Notes under the pieces: generated by a model
What the model saw: only the letters and a program-made list of their open reading frames with translations
What the model was told of the DNA's origin: nothing
Databases searched by the model: none
In this document: positions 49,061 to 57,488 of the stretch, piece by piece
How the letters are laid out: each line of letters opens with the position of its first letter
How positions within the stretch are numbered: position 1 is the first letter of the stretch
Assembly: GCF_013375935.1 (NCBI RefSeq)
Contig: NZ_CP056117.1
Coordinates: 4,464,001 to 4,528,000 of the forward strand
Length of the DNA stretch: 64,000 bases
Source: Enterobacter cloacae
GTDB lineage: Bacteria > Pseudomonadota > Gammaproteobacteria > Enterobacterales > Enterobacteriaceae
Direction of reading: 5' to 3'
Program-made: the position numbers and the translations under genes

Positions 49061-49310
49061 CTTAATTCCCGCATTTACGCTTTACAATAAACCGCATATT
49101 CTATATTTTCGAGTCGCCCATATATTAGCGCTACATATTAATTAGAACCTTAATAGTACCATCGACGGTAGCCTGTAACATGCGTGACAATCACCCAACT
49201 GCTTGTTTTCGATAATTAAGGGAAACATACCGAACACTTTACGAATCTCTGCAAGCATATTAAATAAATTCAACTATCATTCATATTGTGAATGGATACG
49301 GAGTAAGAGC

Positions 49311-50264
49311 GTGGAGCCTACTAATTTACCAGCCAAACGCCTGAATGAAACCAGCGGCGAAGATAAGCCGCAAATTTTTCGGACTTTACGTAATATTGAT
49401 CTCAATTTATTGACTATTTTTGAGGCGGTATATGTCCATAAAGGTATCGTTAATGCTGCGAAAATTCTTAATCTCACGCCCTCCGCTATTAGCCAGTCCA
49501 TTCAAAAATTGCGCGCTATATTTCCCGACCCTTTATTTATTCGTAAAGACCAGGGGGTAACGCCAACCGCGTACGCCACTCATCTCCATGAGTATATCAG
49601 CCAGGGTCTGGAATCGATTCTGGGCGCGCTGGATCTTACCGGCAGCTATGACAAGCAAAGAACCATCACCATTGGCACCTCTCCCTCGGTGGGCGTTCTG
49701 GTAATGCCGGCTATCTATCAGGCGATAAAGCAGCATGCGCCACAGCTGCTGATCCGCAACGTGCCCGTCAGCGATCCGGAAACCCAGCTGGCGCAGTTCC
49801 AGACGGATCTGATCATCGACAGCAACAGCTTCCAGGCCAGGGCGCTGGGGCAGCACGTCCTTTATTCCGACAGCCTGGCGCTCGTTTGCCGTCAACACCA
49901 TCCGGCGTTGGGCGCGCCGCTGACGCCAGAAAATTTGCGCCAGTATGAACATGCGTCATTTATGGCCGAGGGGCAAAGGCAGGATCCGCTGCGACAGCGG
50001 ATAGAGGAGCTGTTCCCGGACCGTCTGGTTAGCTTCAGCAGTTACAATATGTTTACCGTTGCGGCCCTGATTGGCAGCAGCGACCTGCTCTGTATCATGC
50101 CCGTAAGGCTCTTCGATCTGCTCCAGAAATGCTGGCCACTCGAGAACATTCCGCTGGGTCAGCTCAATACAGAATCTGTTGAAATCTCACTGCATTACAA
50201 CAAGCTCAGCCTTCGCGATCCGGTACTGGAAAACGTCATTAACGTTATCCGCCAGGCTTTCTGA
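49311..50264 (+). CDS. ybeF: LysR-family transcriptional regulator YbeF
   Basis: LysR-type regulator of 317 residues: N-terminal winged helix (about 24-85; LNLLTIFEAVYVHKGIVNAA and LTPSAISQSIQKLR) and a periplasmic-binding-like effector domain (about 110-315). It matches E. coli YbeF well in the DNA-binding part and less in the effector domain. Start GTG 49311 has GGAGTAAGAGC ahead and gives the E. coli length; an ORF reads 36 codons further upstream in AT-rich sequence that looks like promoter. Target and ligand are unknown; it sits between lipB and lipA in E. coli too. The DNA-binding domain resembles that of the LysR gene at 63710. Confidence 0.9.
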   Translation: MEPTNLPAKRLNETSGEDKPQIFRTLRNIDLNLLTIFEAVYVHKGIVNAAKILNLTPSAISQSIQKLRAIFPDPLFIRKDQGVTPTAYATHLHEYISQGLESILGALDLTGSYDKQRTITIGTSPSVGVLVMPAIYQAIKQHAPQLLIRNVPVSDPETQLAQFQTDLIIDSNSFQARALGQHVLYSDSLALVCRQHHPALGAPLTPENLRQYEHASFMAEGQRQDPLRQRIEELFPDRLVSFSSYNMFTVAALIGSSDLLCIMPVRLFDLLQKCWPLENIPLGQLNTESVEISLHYNKLSLRDPVLENVINVIRQAF

Positions 50265-50370
50265 TCCCGCCTTTCAGCACAAGCCCCTGCCGCACGCGGG
50301 GCAAAAGGCACAAAACAACAACTATTTTACAAATTGGCGACCTGGCAGGCTGCTTTATCGCCCCTTTAAA

Positions 50371-50379
50371 TGATATACT
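50371..50379 (+). promoter_or_regulatory. Extended -10 promoter of lipA
   Basis: TGATATACT is an extended -10 (TGnTATACT) 92 bases before the lipA ATG, in AT-rich sequence after ybeF. Confidence 0.5.
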
Positions 50380-50471
50380 GCCTGTCGTTCGTTCAAAAAT
50401 AGTTGATAATTACAACATTCCCTTGAAATGAAACGCTTTCCTTCGATATTCGCAACTGGAACACGCACGCT

Positions 50472-51437
50472 ATGAGTAAACCCATTGTGATGGAACGCGG
50501 TGTTAAATACCGCGATGCCGATAAAATGGCCCTTATCCCGGTTAAAAACGTGGCTACAGAGCGCGAGGCGCTGTTAAGAAAACCGGAATGGATGAAAATT
50601 AAACTTCCGGCTGACTCTTCGCGTATCCAGGGGATCAAAGCGGCGATGCGCAAAAATGGCCTTCACTCCGTCTGTGAAGAAGCCTCCTGCCCTAACCTTG
50701 CTGAATGTTTCAATCACGGTACCGCGACGTTTATGATTTTGGGTGCCATCTGTACCCGCCGCTGTCCGTTCTGTGACGTTGCCCATGGCCGTCCCGTTGC
50801 GCCTGACGCGAATGAACCGCAGAAGCTGGCGCAGACGATTGCCGATATGGCGCTGCGTTACGTTGTTATCACCTCCGTCGACCGTGATGACCTGCGCGAT
50901 GGCGGTGCTCAGCACTTTGCTGACTGCATTACCGCGATCCGCGAAAAAAGCCCGAACATTAAGATTGAGACGCTGGTTCCGGACTTCCGTGGCCGTATGG
51001 ACCGCGCGCTCGATATCCTGACCGCAACGCCACCAGACGTGTTCAACCACAACCTCGAGAACGTACCGCGTATTTATCGTCAGGTGCGTCCTGGTGCGGA
51101 CTATAACTGGTCCCTGAAGCTGCTGGAGCGCTTTAAAGAAGCACATCCGCATATTCCTACCAAGTCTGGCCTGATGGTTGGCCTGGGGGAAACGAATGCC
51201 GAAATCATTGAAGTGATGCGCGATCTGCGCCGCCACGGCGTCACGATGCTGACCCTGGGCCAGTATTTGCAGCCAAGCCGTCACCATCTGCCCGTGCAGC
51301 GCTACGTGAGCCCGGACGAGTTCGACGAGATGAAAGCCGAAGCGATGGCGATGGGCTTTACCCACGCGGCCTGTGGTCCTTTCGTTCGCTCGTCATATCA
51401 CGCCGATATGCAGGCGAAAGGCGAAGAAGTAAAATAA
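50472..51437 (+). CDS. lipA: Lipoyl synthase LipA
   Basis: Radical-SAM enzyme inserting two sulfurs into octanoylated lipoyl domains. The 321-residue protein has both cluster motifs: the sacrificial auxiliary cluster C68-x4-C73-x5-C79 ([12 protein letters not shown]) and the radical-SAM C94-x3-C98-x2-C101 (CTRRCPFCD). The C-terminal serine that ligates the auxiliary cluster is in VRSSYHAD. It works after LipB. A terminator follows, shared with convergent tatE. Confidence 0.97.
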   Translation: MSKPIVMERGVKYRDADKMALIPVKNVATEREALLRKPEWMKIKLPADSSRIQGIKAAMRKNGLHSVCEEASCPNLAECFNHGTATFMILGAICTRRCPFCDVAHGRPVAPDANEPQKLAQTIADMALRYVVITSVDRDDLRDGGAQHFADCITAIREKSPNIKIETLVPDFRGRMDRALDILTATPPDVFNHNLENVPRIYRQVRPGADYNWSLKLLERFKEAHPHIPTKSGLMVGLGETNAEIIEVMRDLRRHGVTMLTLGQYLQPSRHHLPVQRYVSPDEFDEMKAEAMAMGFTHAACGPFVRSSYHADMQAKGEEVK

Positions 51438-51463
51438 GCCCTGACATACTTTTTTACAGTTAT

Positions 51464-51497
51464 AAAAAAAACCGGCCTCGTTAGCCGGTTTTTTTAT
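51464..51497. terminator. Bidirectional terminator between lipA and tatE
   Basis: Stem AACCGGC/GCCGGTT (51470-51476 and 51484-51490) flanked by A7 on the left and T7 on the right, so it can serve both lipA (plus) and tatE (minus). Confidence 0.9.
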
Positions 51498-51518
51498 GCA
51501 AGCCTTGCAGCATTGCCA

Positions 51519-51722
51519 TTACTCTTTGTGGGACAGCTTCTGTGCCGTGATGTCGTCTTCGGCACTTTTCTTCGCTGCCGCGTCATCATCGTTCATTGCT
51601 TTCTTAAAGCCCTTAATGGCAGCACCCAGGTCTCCACCCAGCGTGCGTAACTTCTTGGTACCGAACAGCAGGACGACCAGTGCGGCAACCACCAGCAGTT
51701 TGGTAATACTAATCTCACCCAT
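51519..51722 (-). CDS. tatE: Sec-independent translocase component TatE
   Basis: TatA-paralogue of the twin-arginine translocase, 67 residues. One N-terminal membrane helix (about 5-22; [20 protein letters not shown]), the conserved [14 protein letters not shown] hinge and an amphipathic helix ([13 protein letters not shown]) precede a charged tail. ATG 51722 gives the canonical MGEISITKL start; an ORF reads 33 codons upstream without support. It is monocistronic, convergent with lipA. Confidence 0.96.
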   Translation of the reverse strand: MGEISITKLLVVAALVVLLFGTKKLRTLGGDLGAAIKGFKKAMNDDDAAAKKSAEDDITAQKLSHKE

Positions 51723-51849
51723 AAATACCTTCTTTACATGAAACAGGCTGCAAGTCAGCGCCAAAAACCTGAACGTATTAACGGACATTTGGCGCGCGCA
51801 CACAATAGCAATCTGTAACAAGGTGAATCAAGCATTGTTGAAAAAAACA

Positions 51850-52638
51850 TCATATTAATTGCGGTGGCGCAAACCTGCGGTTACGCAGAACGGGTAATTG
51901 CTGACGCGCAAGCGCTATTCGCGCTGAACTTATCTCCGTCATCAGTAACGCGGGCGCTTCCGCCGCCGCGGCAACGGTAACCCCCAGCGGATCGACTACT
52001 CTGCTCTGCCCGATATTCCTGTTACCACATTCCCCCGCGGCTACCACATAGCAGGTGGTATCCAGCGCGCGTGCGGCAAGCAGCGTCGCCCAGTGGTGCT
52101 CCTTAAGCGGTCCTTTGACCCAGGCAGCAGGCAGAACCAGCACCTCGGCTCCCTGCAACGCCAGGTTCAGCGCCAGCTCGGGAAAACGAATATCGTAGCA
52201 GGTCATTAGCCCGACGCTAAAACCCGCCACCTCAATCAGCGGCGGAATAACGCTGCCCGGATCGACCAGGCGCGACTCCTGAATGCTGAACGCATCGTAC
52301 AGATGAAGTTTGCCGTAGCTCGCAACAATTGCGCCTTCACGTATGGCCACCAGCGTGTTGACCGCCCGCCCGGGCGTGGAGGGCACGTGGATGGTTAATA
52401 TGGTGGTGAGCGAGTTGCCGACGCTCTCGGCCAGAAGTAGCTTTAAAAACGCCCCTTCCAGCATTTGCGCAGACTTTACCGACAGATCCGGGTCGCTGTC
52501 ATCGCGTGCCAGTAACGCCTCAGGCAGCACCAGCAACGACGCCCCCATTTGCTTCGCCTGACGCATCAGGGAGACGCATTTACGCGCGTTTTCATTCCAG
52601 TCCGGCGTTACCGCAAACTGCCCTACCGCAACATACAT
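51850..52638 (-). CDS. ybeM: Nitrilase-superfamily amidase YbeM (deaminated-glutathione amidase type)
   Basis: Carbon-nitrogen hydrolase of 262 residues. The catalytic triad is complete: E40 (LPEALL), K110 ([10 protein letters not shown]) and C147 ([10 protein letters not shown]). Nit1-type homologues, including E. coli YbeM, remove the amide from deaminated glutathione, a metabolite-repair role; that assignment is by homology. ATG 52638 has GGGAGACAATT ahead. As I recall, the K-12 copy is disrupted, whereas this one is full length. It is divergent from crcB and lies 127 bases upstream of tatE. Confidence 0.88.
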   Translation of the reverse strand: MYVAVGQFAVTPDWNENARKCVSLMRQAKQMGASLLVLPEALLARDDSDPDLSVKSAQMLEGAFLKLLLAESVGNSLTTILTIHVPSTPGRAVNTLVAIREGAIVASYGKLHLYDAFSIQESRLVDPGSVIPPLIEVAGFSVGLMTCYDIRFPELALNLALQGAEVLVLPAAWVKGPLKEHHWATLLAARALDTTCYVVAAGECGNRNIGQSRVVDPLGVTVAAAAEAPALLMTEISSARIALARQQLPVLRNRRFAPPQLI

Positions 52639-52705
52639 AATTGTCTCCCGGTTAAAAACAGCGTTACACTCGACGCACTCACACATCAAATAGCAGGTAT
52701 TGACA

Positions 52706-53089
52706 GTGTTACAACTACTTATAGCCGTTTTTATTGGCGGGGGCACGGGTAGCGTTGCACGGTGGCTCTTAAGCATGCGCTTTAACCCTCTGCATCAGGC
52801 CATACCGATGGGCACACTGGCAGCAAACCTGATTGGCGCATTTATTATCGGAATGGGGCTGGCCTGGTTTAACCGCATGACGTCTATCGACCCAATGTGG
52901 AAAGTGCTGATCACGACCGGGTTCTGCGGCGGGTTAACGACGTTTTCGACCTTCTCTGCGGAAGTTGTGTTTCTGTTTCAGGAAGGCCGCGTGGGCTGGG
53001 CGCTGGCGAACATTGCCGTTAACATGCTTGGATCGTTTGCGATGACCGCGATCGCGTTTTGGTTATTTTCTACCGCCAGCGCGCACTAA
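52706..53089 (+). CDS. crcB: Fluoride channel CrcB (Fluc)
   Basis: Dual-topology membrane channel exporting fluoride as an antiparallel dimer. The 127-residue protein has four membrane helices, the [11 protein letters not shown]-terminal motif, the asparagine in [11 protein letters not shown] and the central [15 protein letters not shown] segment with the phenylalanine box. Start GTG 52706 gives MLQLLIAVF as in E. coli; a TTG two codons upstream is the alternative. I looked for a fluoride riboswitch upstream and see none; the ybeM start is only 67 bases away. Confidence 0.95.
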   Translation: MLQLLIAVFIGGGTGSVARWLLSMRFNPLHQAIPMGTLAANLIGAFIIGMGLAWFNRMTSIDPMWKVLITTGFCGGLTTFSTFSAEVVFLFQEGRVGWALANIAVNMLGSFAMTAIAFWLFSTASAH

Positions 53090-53160
53090 GCCCGCCAGCC
53101 TTAATGTTGGCTTAATTTTTCTCTGTCACTCTTGGCGCAAAACTGAACGAGGGTGATAGC

Positions 53161-53247
53161 ATGAAGGAAAATCTGCTAAGCGCGGGAATGGTAGTGCTGA
53201 GCGTGTTAATCGTCGCCAGCTTTCTGAAAATCTATCTTACAGGTTGA
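53161..53247 (+). CDS. Putative 28-residue membrane microprotein
   Basis: Short ORF MKENLLSAGMVVLSVLIVAS plus FLKIYLTG, preceded by GAGGGTGATAGC, a good ribosome-binding site at suitable spacing. It has one predicted hydrophobic helix (about 5-25) with a charged N terminus and a lysine near the C-terminal side, typical of enterobacterial small membrane proteins. It lies 71 bases after crcB and just before a bidirectional terminator, so it could be the last gene of the crcB transcript. I do not recognise a family. Real translation is inferred from the ribosome site and composition. Confidence 0.55.
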   Translation: MKENLLSAGMVVLSVLIVASFLKIYLTG

Positions 53248-53256
53248 TTCAGAACG

Positions 53257-53285
53257 AAAAAAACCCGCTCAGTGAGCGGGTTTTG
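53257..53285. terminator. Bidirectional terminator between the microprotein and cspE
   Basis: Near-perfect palindrome AAACCCGCT/AGCGGGTTT (53261-53269 and 53275-53283) with A7 on the left and T4 on the right. It serves cspE (minus) and probably the plus-strand ORF. Confidence 0.88.
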
Positions 53286-53308
53286 AAATTCTTGCTGACG
53301 CGTCTGAA

Positions 53309-53518
53309 TTACAGAGCGATTACGTTAGCAGCAGAAGGGCCTTTGGCACCGTTAGTGATTTCAAACTCAACGCGCTGACCTTCAGCCAGAGTTTTGAAAC
53401 CATTAGACTGGATTGCAGAGAAGTGTACGAACACGTCTTTGCTGCCATCTTCAGGAGTAATGAAACCGAATCCTTTGGACTCATTAAACCACTTAACGTT
53501 ACCTTTAATCTTAGACAT
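53309..53518 (-). CDS. cspE: Cold-shock-family RNA chaperone CspE
   Basis: Constitutive OB-fold nucleic-acid-binding protein of 69 residues; binds single-stranded RNA, melts hairpins and antiterminates. RNP1 (KGFGFITP) and RNP2 (VFVHFSAIQ) are intact. The sequence differs from E. coli CspE by about one residue as I recall it. ATG 53518 ([13 protein letters not shown]) is the family start; the ten in-frame upstream codons are 5' UTR. It lies between pagP and crcB as in E. coli. Confidence 0.97.
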   Translation of the reverse strand: MSKIKGNVKWFNESKGFGFITPEDGSKDVFVHFSAIQSNGFKTLAEGQRVEFEITNGAKGPSAANVIAL

Positions 53519-53708
53519 CAAAATTACCTTTACATTAAAAAACGACACAAATGCTGTGTCGGGTATCAGTACAACAATTGTGAGGCGTTTTGTCCAGCGG
53601 ATCTTTGATAAAAAGTGACAAAAGTCGCGTTAATTTTCGCTGTCCGATTTTTATCCTTTACAATTCATTACCAGTGCATTTTTTGTCCAGCTCACCGTGC
53701 AAATTCAG

Positions 53709-54284
53709 TTAAAACTGAAAACGCATCCAGGCGAAGTAAACGTTTCCGTTGTTGTAGGTGCCCGGTATGTAGGTCATCTGGAACGTTGCCGGGCCATAAC
53801 CGATAGAGGCGAGCGGCAGAAGCACCGGAACAGGAATGTATTTCCAGTTATCGCGTGCCGTAAACCCAGCCGTATAGCCCAGCCCCAGACGGAAGTTATC
53901 GTCTGATAACGGTCGCCAGGTCTTTTCCCAGCCGTAGCCGCCAATGGGCTCCCATTTGTTGTAGGAGTCCTTAAACGCCATCAGGTACAGGCCATGCCAG
54001 TTGCCTTTTTCATCCCAGCGAGACTGACCAAACCCGGCTCCCCACGGACGCTCGTTATAGCGGTCCGTTTTTTCTTTGTCGTAGGCAAAACGTGCATGCC
54101 AGGTAATGGCCGGAATGTAGAGATCGTAATGCTCGGGTTCGTTCCACGTTTGCGCAACATTGTCGGTGAACGTGGAGAACCAGCCTTTATCCGCAGTGCT
54201 GCTTTGCGCATTAACAACGGATGCGAAAGAGAGCTGACCAATAATAAACAATAAAATCAGGGGGAATTTAATTCGTACAATCAC
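53709..54284 (-). CDS. pagP: Lipid A palmitoyltransferase PagP
   Basis: Outer-membrane eight-stranded beta-barrel enzyme that moves palmitate from phospholipid to lipid A, protecting against cationic peptides; PhoPQ-controlled in relatives. The mature part closely matches E. coli PagP ([50 protein letters not shown]), including the catalytic H, D and S region, and ends in Phe. The signal peptide (about 1-26, ending VVNA|Q) is unrelated to E. coli's. The start is uncertain: GTG 54284 gives 191 residues and a sensible signal, with only a weak GGTAATGG ahead; another GTG at 54326 is possible. No PhoP box was recognised. Confidence 0.9.
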   Translation of the reverse strand: MIVRIKFPLILLFIIGQLSFASVVNAQSSTADKGWFSTFTDNVAQTWNEPEHYDLYIPAITWHARFAYDKEKTDRYNERPWGAGFGQSRWDEKGNWHGLYLMAFKDSYNKWEPIGGYGWEKTWRPLSDDNFRLGLGYTAGFTARDNWKYIPVPVLLPLASIGYGPATFQMTYIPGTYNNGNVYFAWMRFQF

Positions 54285-55180
54285 AATGCCATTACCATAT
54301 TTAGTATTCGGTACAGACCTTAGCACAGAATACTTGAATGAATGCTTAACGGCATTGGTGTTATTCCTAATTAATCACGTACTATTAAGAACACTCTTAT
54401 AAGATAAGACCAGCGTGCCTGAATAAGCACGAGCAGGTGACATATTTAACGCTGGCGTAACATTTCACACTGCGCCGCGACGCGCCGGTTCGGCTCCGGA
54501 CCACGCCCACCGCCCTACACGACGGCCCCTCCCATAGCGGAGGCTATCTTCGGACACTCGCGCGGCACGGTATTCCCCCTCAGGCTTAACGCTGGAATAT
54601 TTATTATTCGCAAGATTTAAAGAGAACCATAATTACGTGAAACTCTTCCACCATTCTGGAAAAGCAAATAAACCAGACCGCTAAGGCCGCTATTATTATC
54701 AGGACACCCGTTATCCGCTTAAAGGGTAACCATAAAAGGAAGAATATAAATATCAGCGCAACAGGCAGGGCTATTTTGAGCGTGGCCATTGCGCGTTTAA
54801 TCTCATGGCGAGCGCGAGGATGCCCAAGCTGCCACTTCCCGGGGTTGCCTCACCGACGAAAACGACGGCGCGGATGCGGTTGCCGCGTCTGCCCGACCGG
54901 CTTTGCCAAACGCGCTCTGGCTTGCGGTACGGCAAACGGCAAGTAATAATCAAAAGATTAACACTTCACCCTCAAATTAATGACATGTAATCGCTATTAA
55001 TCAGGTCAATAACGACTTAATATAAATGATGCAGGGTTAGCAAAAATATCGTCATCATCGCCTTTAGTAGTCGCTTTCTTGATTTTAATCAGCAAGAACA
55101 GGCCATTTATTCGGCACATTTCAGGCTTCTTTTTCTATTGATTATTTGTGCTCTCGGGCAGCAAGGATACAGGGGAAATC
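54285..55180. other. Noncoding or accessory patch between pagP and dcuC
   Basis: About 0.9 kb of uneven composition: AT-rich flanks enclose two GC-rich blocks (about 54470-54585 and 54805-54945). The ten-base sequence TTAACGCTGG occurs at 54446-54455 and 54586-54595, bracketing the first block. On the minus strand the second block reads as an open frame (54771-54953) with Arg/Gly-rich translation resembling short ORFs often seen next to phage or satellite sequences; I could not name a family. A possible small membrane-protein ORF follows it (54604-54789). The last 200 bases, AT-rich, should hold the dcuC promoter. Confidence 0.5.
54604..54789 (-). CDS. Possible 61-residue two-helix membrane peptide
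   Basis: ATG 54789 opens MATLKIALPVALIFIFFLLW, continuing to a second hydrophobic run (GVLIIIAALAVWFICF) and a short charged tail. The two-helix pattern with intervening basic residues (PFKRIT) is coherent and unlikely to be a chance frame. No ribosome site is evident ahead (AGATTAAACGCGCA), and the start overlaps the end of another minus-strand frame by offset codons, so expression might be by coupling. I recognise no family. Confidence 0.4.
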   Translation of the reverse strand: MATLKIALPVALIFIFFLLWLPFKRITGVLIIIAALAVWFICFSRMVEEFHVIMVLFKSCE

Positions 55181-56548
55181 ATGCTTACTTTTCTCGAACT
55201 CCTCATCGGAGTCGTGGTCATTGTCGGTGTAGCGCGCTACATCATCAAAGGGTACTCGGCCACCGGCGTGCTCTTCGTTGGCGGCCTGACGCTGCTGATT
55301 ATCAGCGCGCTAATGGGCCATCAGGTTTTACCGGCCAGCGAAGCCAGCACCGGATATACCGCCACCGATATTGTGGAATATATTAAAATTCTGCTGATGA
55401 GCCGCGGCGGCGATCTGGGCATGATGATCATGATGCTCTGCGGTTTTGCGGCCTATATGACCCATATCGGCGCCAATGATATGGTCGTAAAGCTGGCCTC
55501 TAAGCCGCTGCAATATATTAATTCCCCCTACCTGCTGATGGTCGCGGCCTATTTCCTGGCCTGCCTGATGTCGTTAGCCGTTTCCTCCGCCACGGGTCTC
55601 GGCGTGCTGCTAATGGCGACGTTGTTCCCGGTGATGGTCAACGTCGGGATCAGCCGCGGCGCGGCAGCGGCTATCTGCGCCTCTCCGGCGGCGATTATCC
55701 TCTCCCCTACTTCCGGTGACGTAGTGCTGGCCGCGAAAGCGGCGGAAATGTCGCTGATTGACTTCGCCTTCAAGACCACGCTGCCGATCTCGATTACGGC
55801 CATTCTCGGCATGGGCGTGGCGCATTTCTTCTGGCAGCGCTATCTCGACAAGAAAGAGAACATCAGTCACGAGATGATGGACGTGAGTGAAATCACCACC
55901 ACTGCCCCGGCCTTTTACTCCATCCTGCCGTTCACCCCGATTATTGGCGTGCTTATCTTTGACGGCAAATGGGGCCCGCAGCTGCACATCATCACCATTC
56001 TGGTGATCTGCATGCTGCTGGCGGCCCTGCTGGAATTTGTGCGTGGCTTCAATACGCAGAAAGTATTCTCCGGTCTGGAAGTCGCCTACCGCGGAATGGC
56101 CGATGCCTTCGCGGGCGTGGTAATGCTGCTGGTGGCCGCAGGCGTCTTTGCCCAGGGGCTGAGCACCATCGGCTTTATCCAGAGTTTGATCTCCATCGCC
56201 ACCTCGTTCGGCTCGGCCAGCATTATCCTGATGCTGGTGCTGGTCGTGCTGACCATGCTGGCGGCAATGACAACCGGTTCCGGTAACGCCCCGTTCTACG
56301 CCTTCGTCGAGATGATCCCTAAACTGGCACACTCCTCCGGCATCAACCCGGCTTATCTCTCCATTCCGATGCTTCAGGCCTCTAACCTGGGTCGTACCAT
56401 CTCTCCGGTATCGGGCGTGGTGGTGGCGGTTGCCGGAATGGCAAAAATCTCGCCTTTTGAAGTGGTAAAACGCACGTCGGTGCCGGTGCTGGTTGGCCTG
56501 ATTATCGTCATTATCGCTACCGAAGTGCTGGTCCCCGGCGCTGCCTAA
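55181..56548 (+). CDS. dcuC: Anaerobic C4-dicarboxylate transporter DcuC
   Basis: Inner-membrane carrier for succinate efflux during fermentation and for fumarate/malate exchange. The 455-residue protein has about 12-14 hydrophobic helices; the conserved regions around SRGGDLGMMIMMLCGFAAYM and TTGSGNAPFYAFVEMIP match E. coli DcuC (461 residues). ATG 55181 follows CAGGGGAAATC and gives MLTFLELLIGVVVIVG; 11 upstream in-frame codons are leader. In E. coli the citrate-fermentation genes lie next to it; here rna follows directly. Confidence 0.96.
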   Translation: MLTFLELLIGVVVIVGVARYIIKGYSATGVLFVGGLTLLIISALMGHQVLPASEASTGYTATDIVEYIKILLMSRGGDLGMMIMMLCGFAAYMTHIGANDMVVKLASKPLQYINSPYLLMVAAYFLACLMSLAVSSATGLGVLLMATLFPVMVNVGISRGAAAAICASPAAIILSPTSGDVVLAAKAAEMSLIDFAFKTTLPISITAILGMGVAHFFWQRYLDKKENISHEMMDVSEITTTAPAFYSILPFTPIIGVLIFDGKWGPQLHIITILVICMLLAALLEFVRGFNTQKVFSGLEVAYRGMADAFAGVVMLLVAAGVFAQGLSTIGFIQSLISIATSFGSASIILMLVLVVLTMLAAMTTGSGNAPFYAFVEMIPKLAHSSGINPAYLSIPMLQASNLGRTISPVSGVVVAVAGMAKISPFEVVKRTSVPVLVGLIIVIIATEVLVPGAA

Positions 56549-56566
56549 GCGAAATTCCTGATTTCC

Positions 56567-56591
56567 AAAAAGCGCCTGTTGGCGCTTTTTG
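56567..56591 (+). terminator. Intrinsic terminator of dcuC
   Basis: Ten-bp stem AAAAAGCGCC/GGCGCTTTTT (56567-56576 and 56581-56590) with a TGTT loop; the right arm supplies the T run. Confidence 0.9.
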
Positions 56592-56642
56592 TGCTTTAAT
56601 AACCCCCAGAAATTAATCGCGCCCAACCAATCAGGAAAGAAA

Positions 56643-57452
56643 ATGTTCAGGAAGGATATCGTTATCCCGTCTGGCGCAGTAGCGCTTGCACTCTGCGTAT
56701 TCTCAACGCAGGCAGACCCGCTCAGGGCAACGCAGTATGCCGATTTCGATCGCTACGTTCTGGCCCTTTCCTGGCAAACCGGATTTTGCCAGAGCATGGT
56801 CGAACGTAACCGCAACGAGCCGGACGAATGCCGGCTGCAAAAAGAGAGCAGCAATAAAACCGATTTTCTGACCGTCCACGGCCTGTGGCCCGGCCTGCCT
56901 AAATCCATCGCCGCGCGCGGGGTGGATGAGCGCCGCTGGATGCGCTTCGGCTGCGCAACCCGCCCCGTGCCCGACATGCCGCAAGCAAAAGCCAGCCGCA
57001 AATGCGCCGCCGCAGAGACCGGTCTATCCCTGTCGGGCGCGGCGAAGCTGAACAGCGTGATGCCCGGCGCGGGCGGCAATTCCTGCCTTGAACGTTACGA
57101 ATATGCGAAACATGGCGTCTGCTTCGGTTTTGATCCAGACGCCTACTTCGGCACCATGGTGCGCCTGAATCAGGAAGTGAAAAGCAGCGCGGCAGGGAAA
57201 TTTCTGGCGGAAAACTATGGCAAAACCGTACGCCGCAGCGACTTTGATGCCGCCGTGGCTAAAAGCTGGGGCAAACAGAACGTGAAAGCGTTCAAGCTCA
57301 CCTGCCATGGCAATCCGGCCTATCTGACCGAAATGCAGATCTCGCTTAAGTCCGACACCATTAACAATCCGCTCTCTGCCGGCTCTTTTGCACCACAGCC
57401 GCATCCGGGCAACTGCGGCAAACAGTTTGTGATTGATAAAGCCGGTTACTGA
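56643..57452 (+). CDS. rna: Ribonuclease I (T2 family) Rna
   Basis: Periplasmic, nonspecific RNase of the T2 family. The 269-residue precursor has a signal peptide (about 1-23, to STQAD) and both active-site segments: CAS I LTVHGLWPGLP and CAS II ERYEYAKHGVCFG. Several cysteines are consistent with disulfides. ATG 56643 has AGGAAAGAAA ahead; an ORF from 56589 includes the dcuC terminator and is not used. The signal region differs from E. coli while the mature part is very similar. It lies 94 bases after dcuC. Confidence 0.95.
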   Translation: MFRKDIVIPSGAVALALCVFSTQADPLRATQYADFDRYVLALSWQTGFCQSMVERNRNEPDECRLQKESSNKTDFLTVHGLWPGLPKSIAARGVDERRWMRFGCATRPVPDMPQAKASRKCAAAETGLSLSGAAKLNSVMPGAGGNSCLERYEYAKHGVCFGFDPDAYFGTMVRLNQEVKSSAAGKFLAENYGKTVRRSDFDAAVAKSWGKQNVKAFKLTCHGNPAYLTEMQISLKSDTINNPLSAGSFAPQPHPGNCGKQFVIDKAGY

Positions 57453-57465
57453 CGCACCTGCGGGC

Positions 57466-57488
57466 AGATGCCGCATGGTGCGGCATCT
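57466..57488. other. Hairpin between convergent rna and the flavin-reductase-like gene
   Basis: Perfect 10-bp stem AGATGCCGCA/TGCGGCATCT (57466-57475 and 57479-57488) with a TGG loop. It lacks T runs on either side, so it is probably a 3'-end structure rather than a classical terminator. Confidence 0.5.

Noticed and set aside
52639..52705. Fluoride riboswitch upstream of crcB
   Set aside because: Only 67 bases are available and the conserved pseudoknot motifs of that riboswitch were not seen.
54771..54953. 60-residue Arg/Gly-rich minus-strand frame as a gene
   Set aside because: It coincides with a GC-rich block and has no ribosome site or recognised family; kept only as part of the accessory patch description.
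55610..56626. 338-codon frame opposite dcuC
   Set aside because: Gln/His/Arg-rich shadow of a membrane-protein gene.
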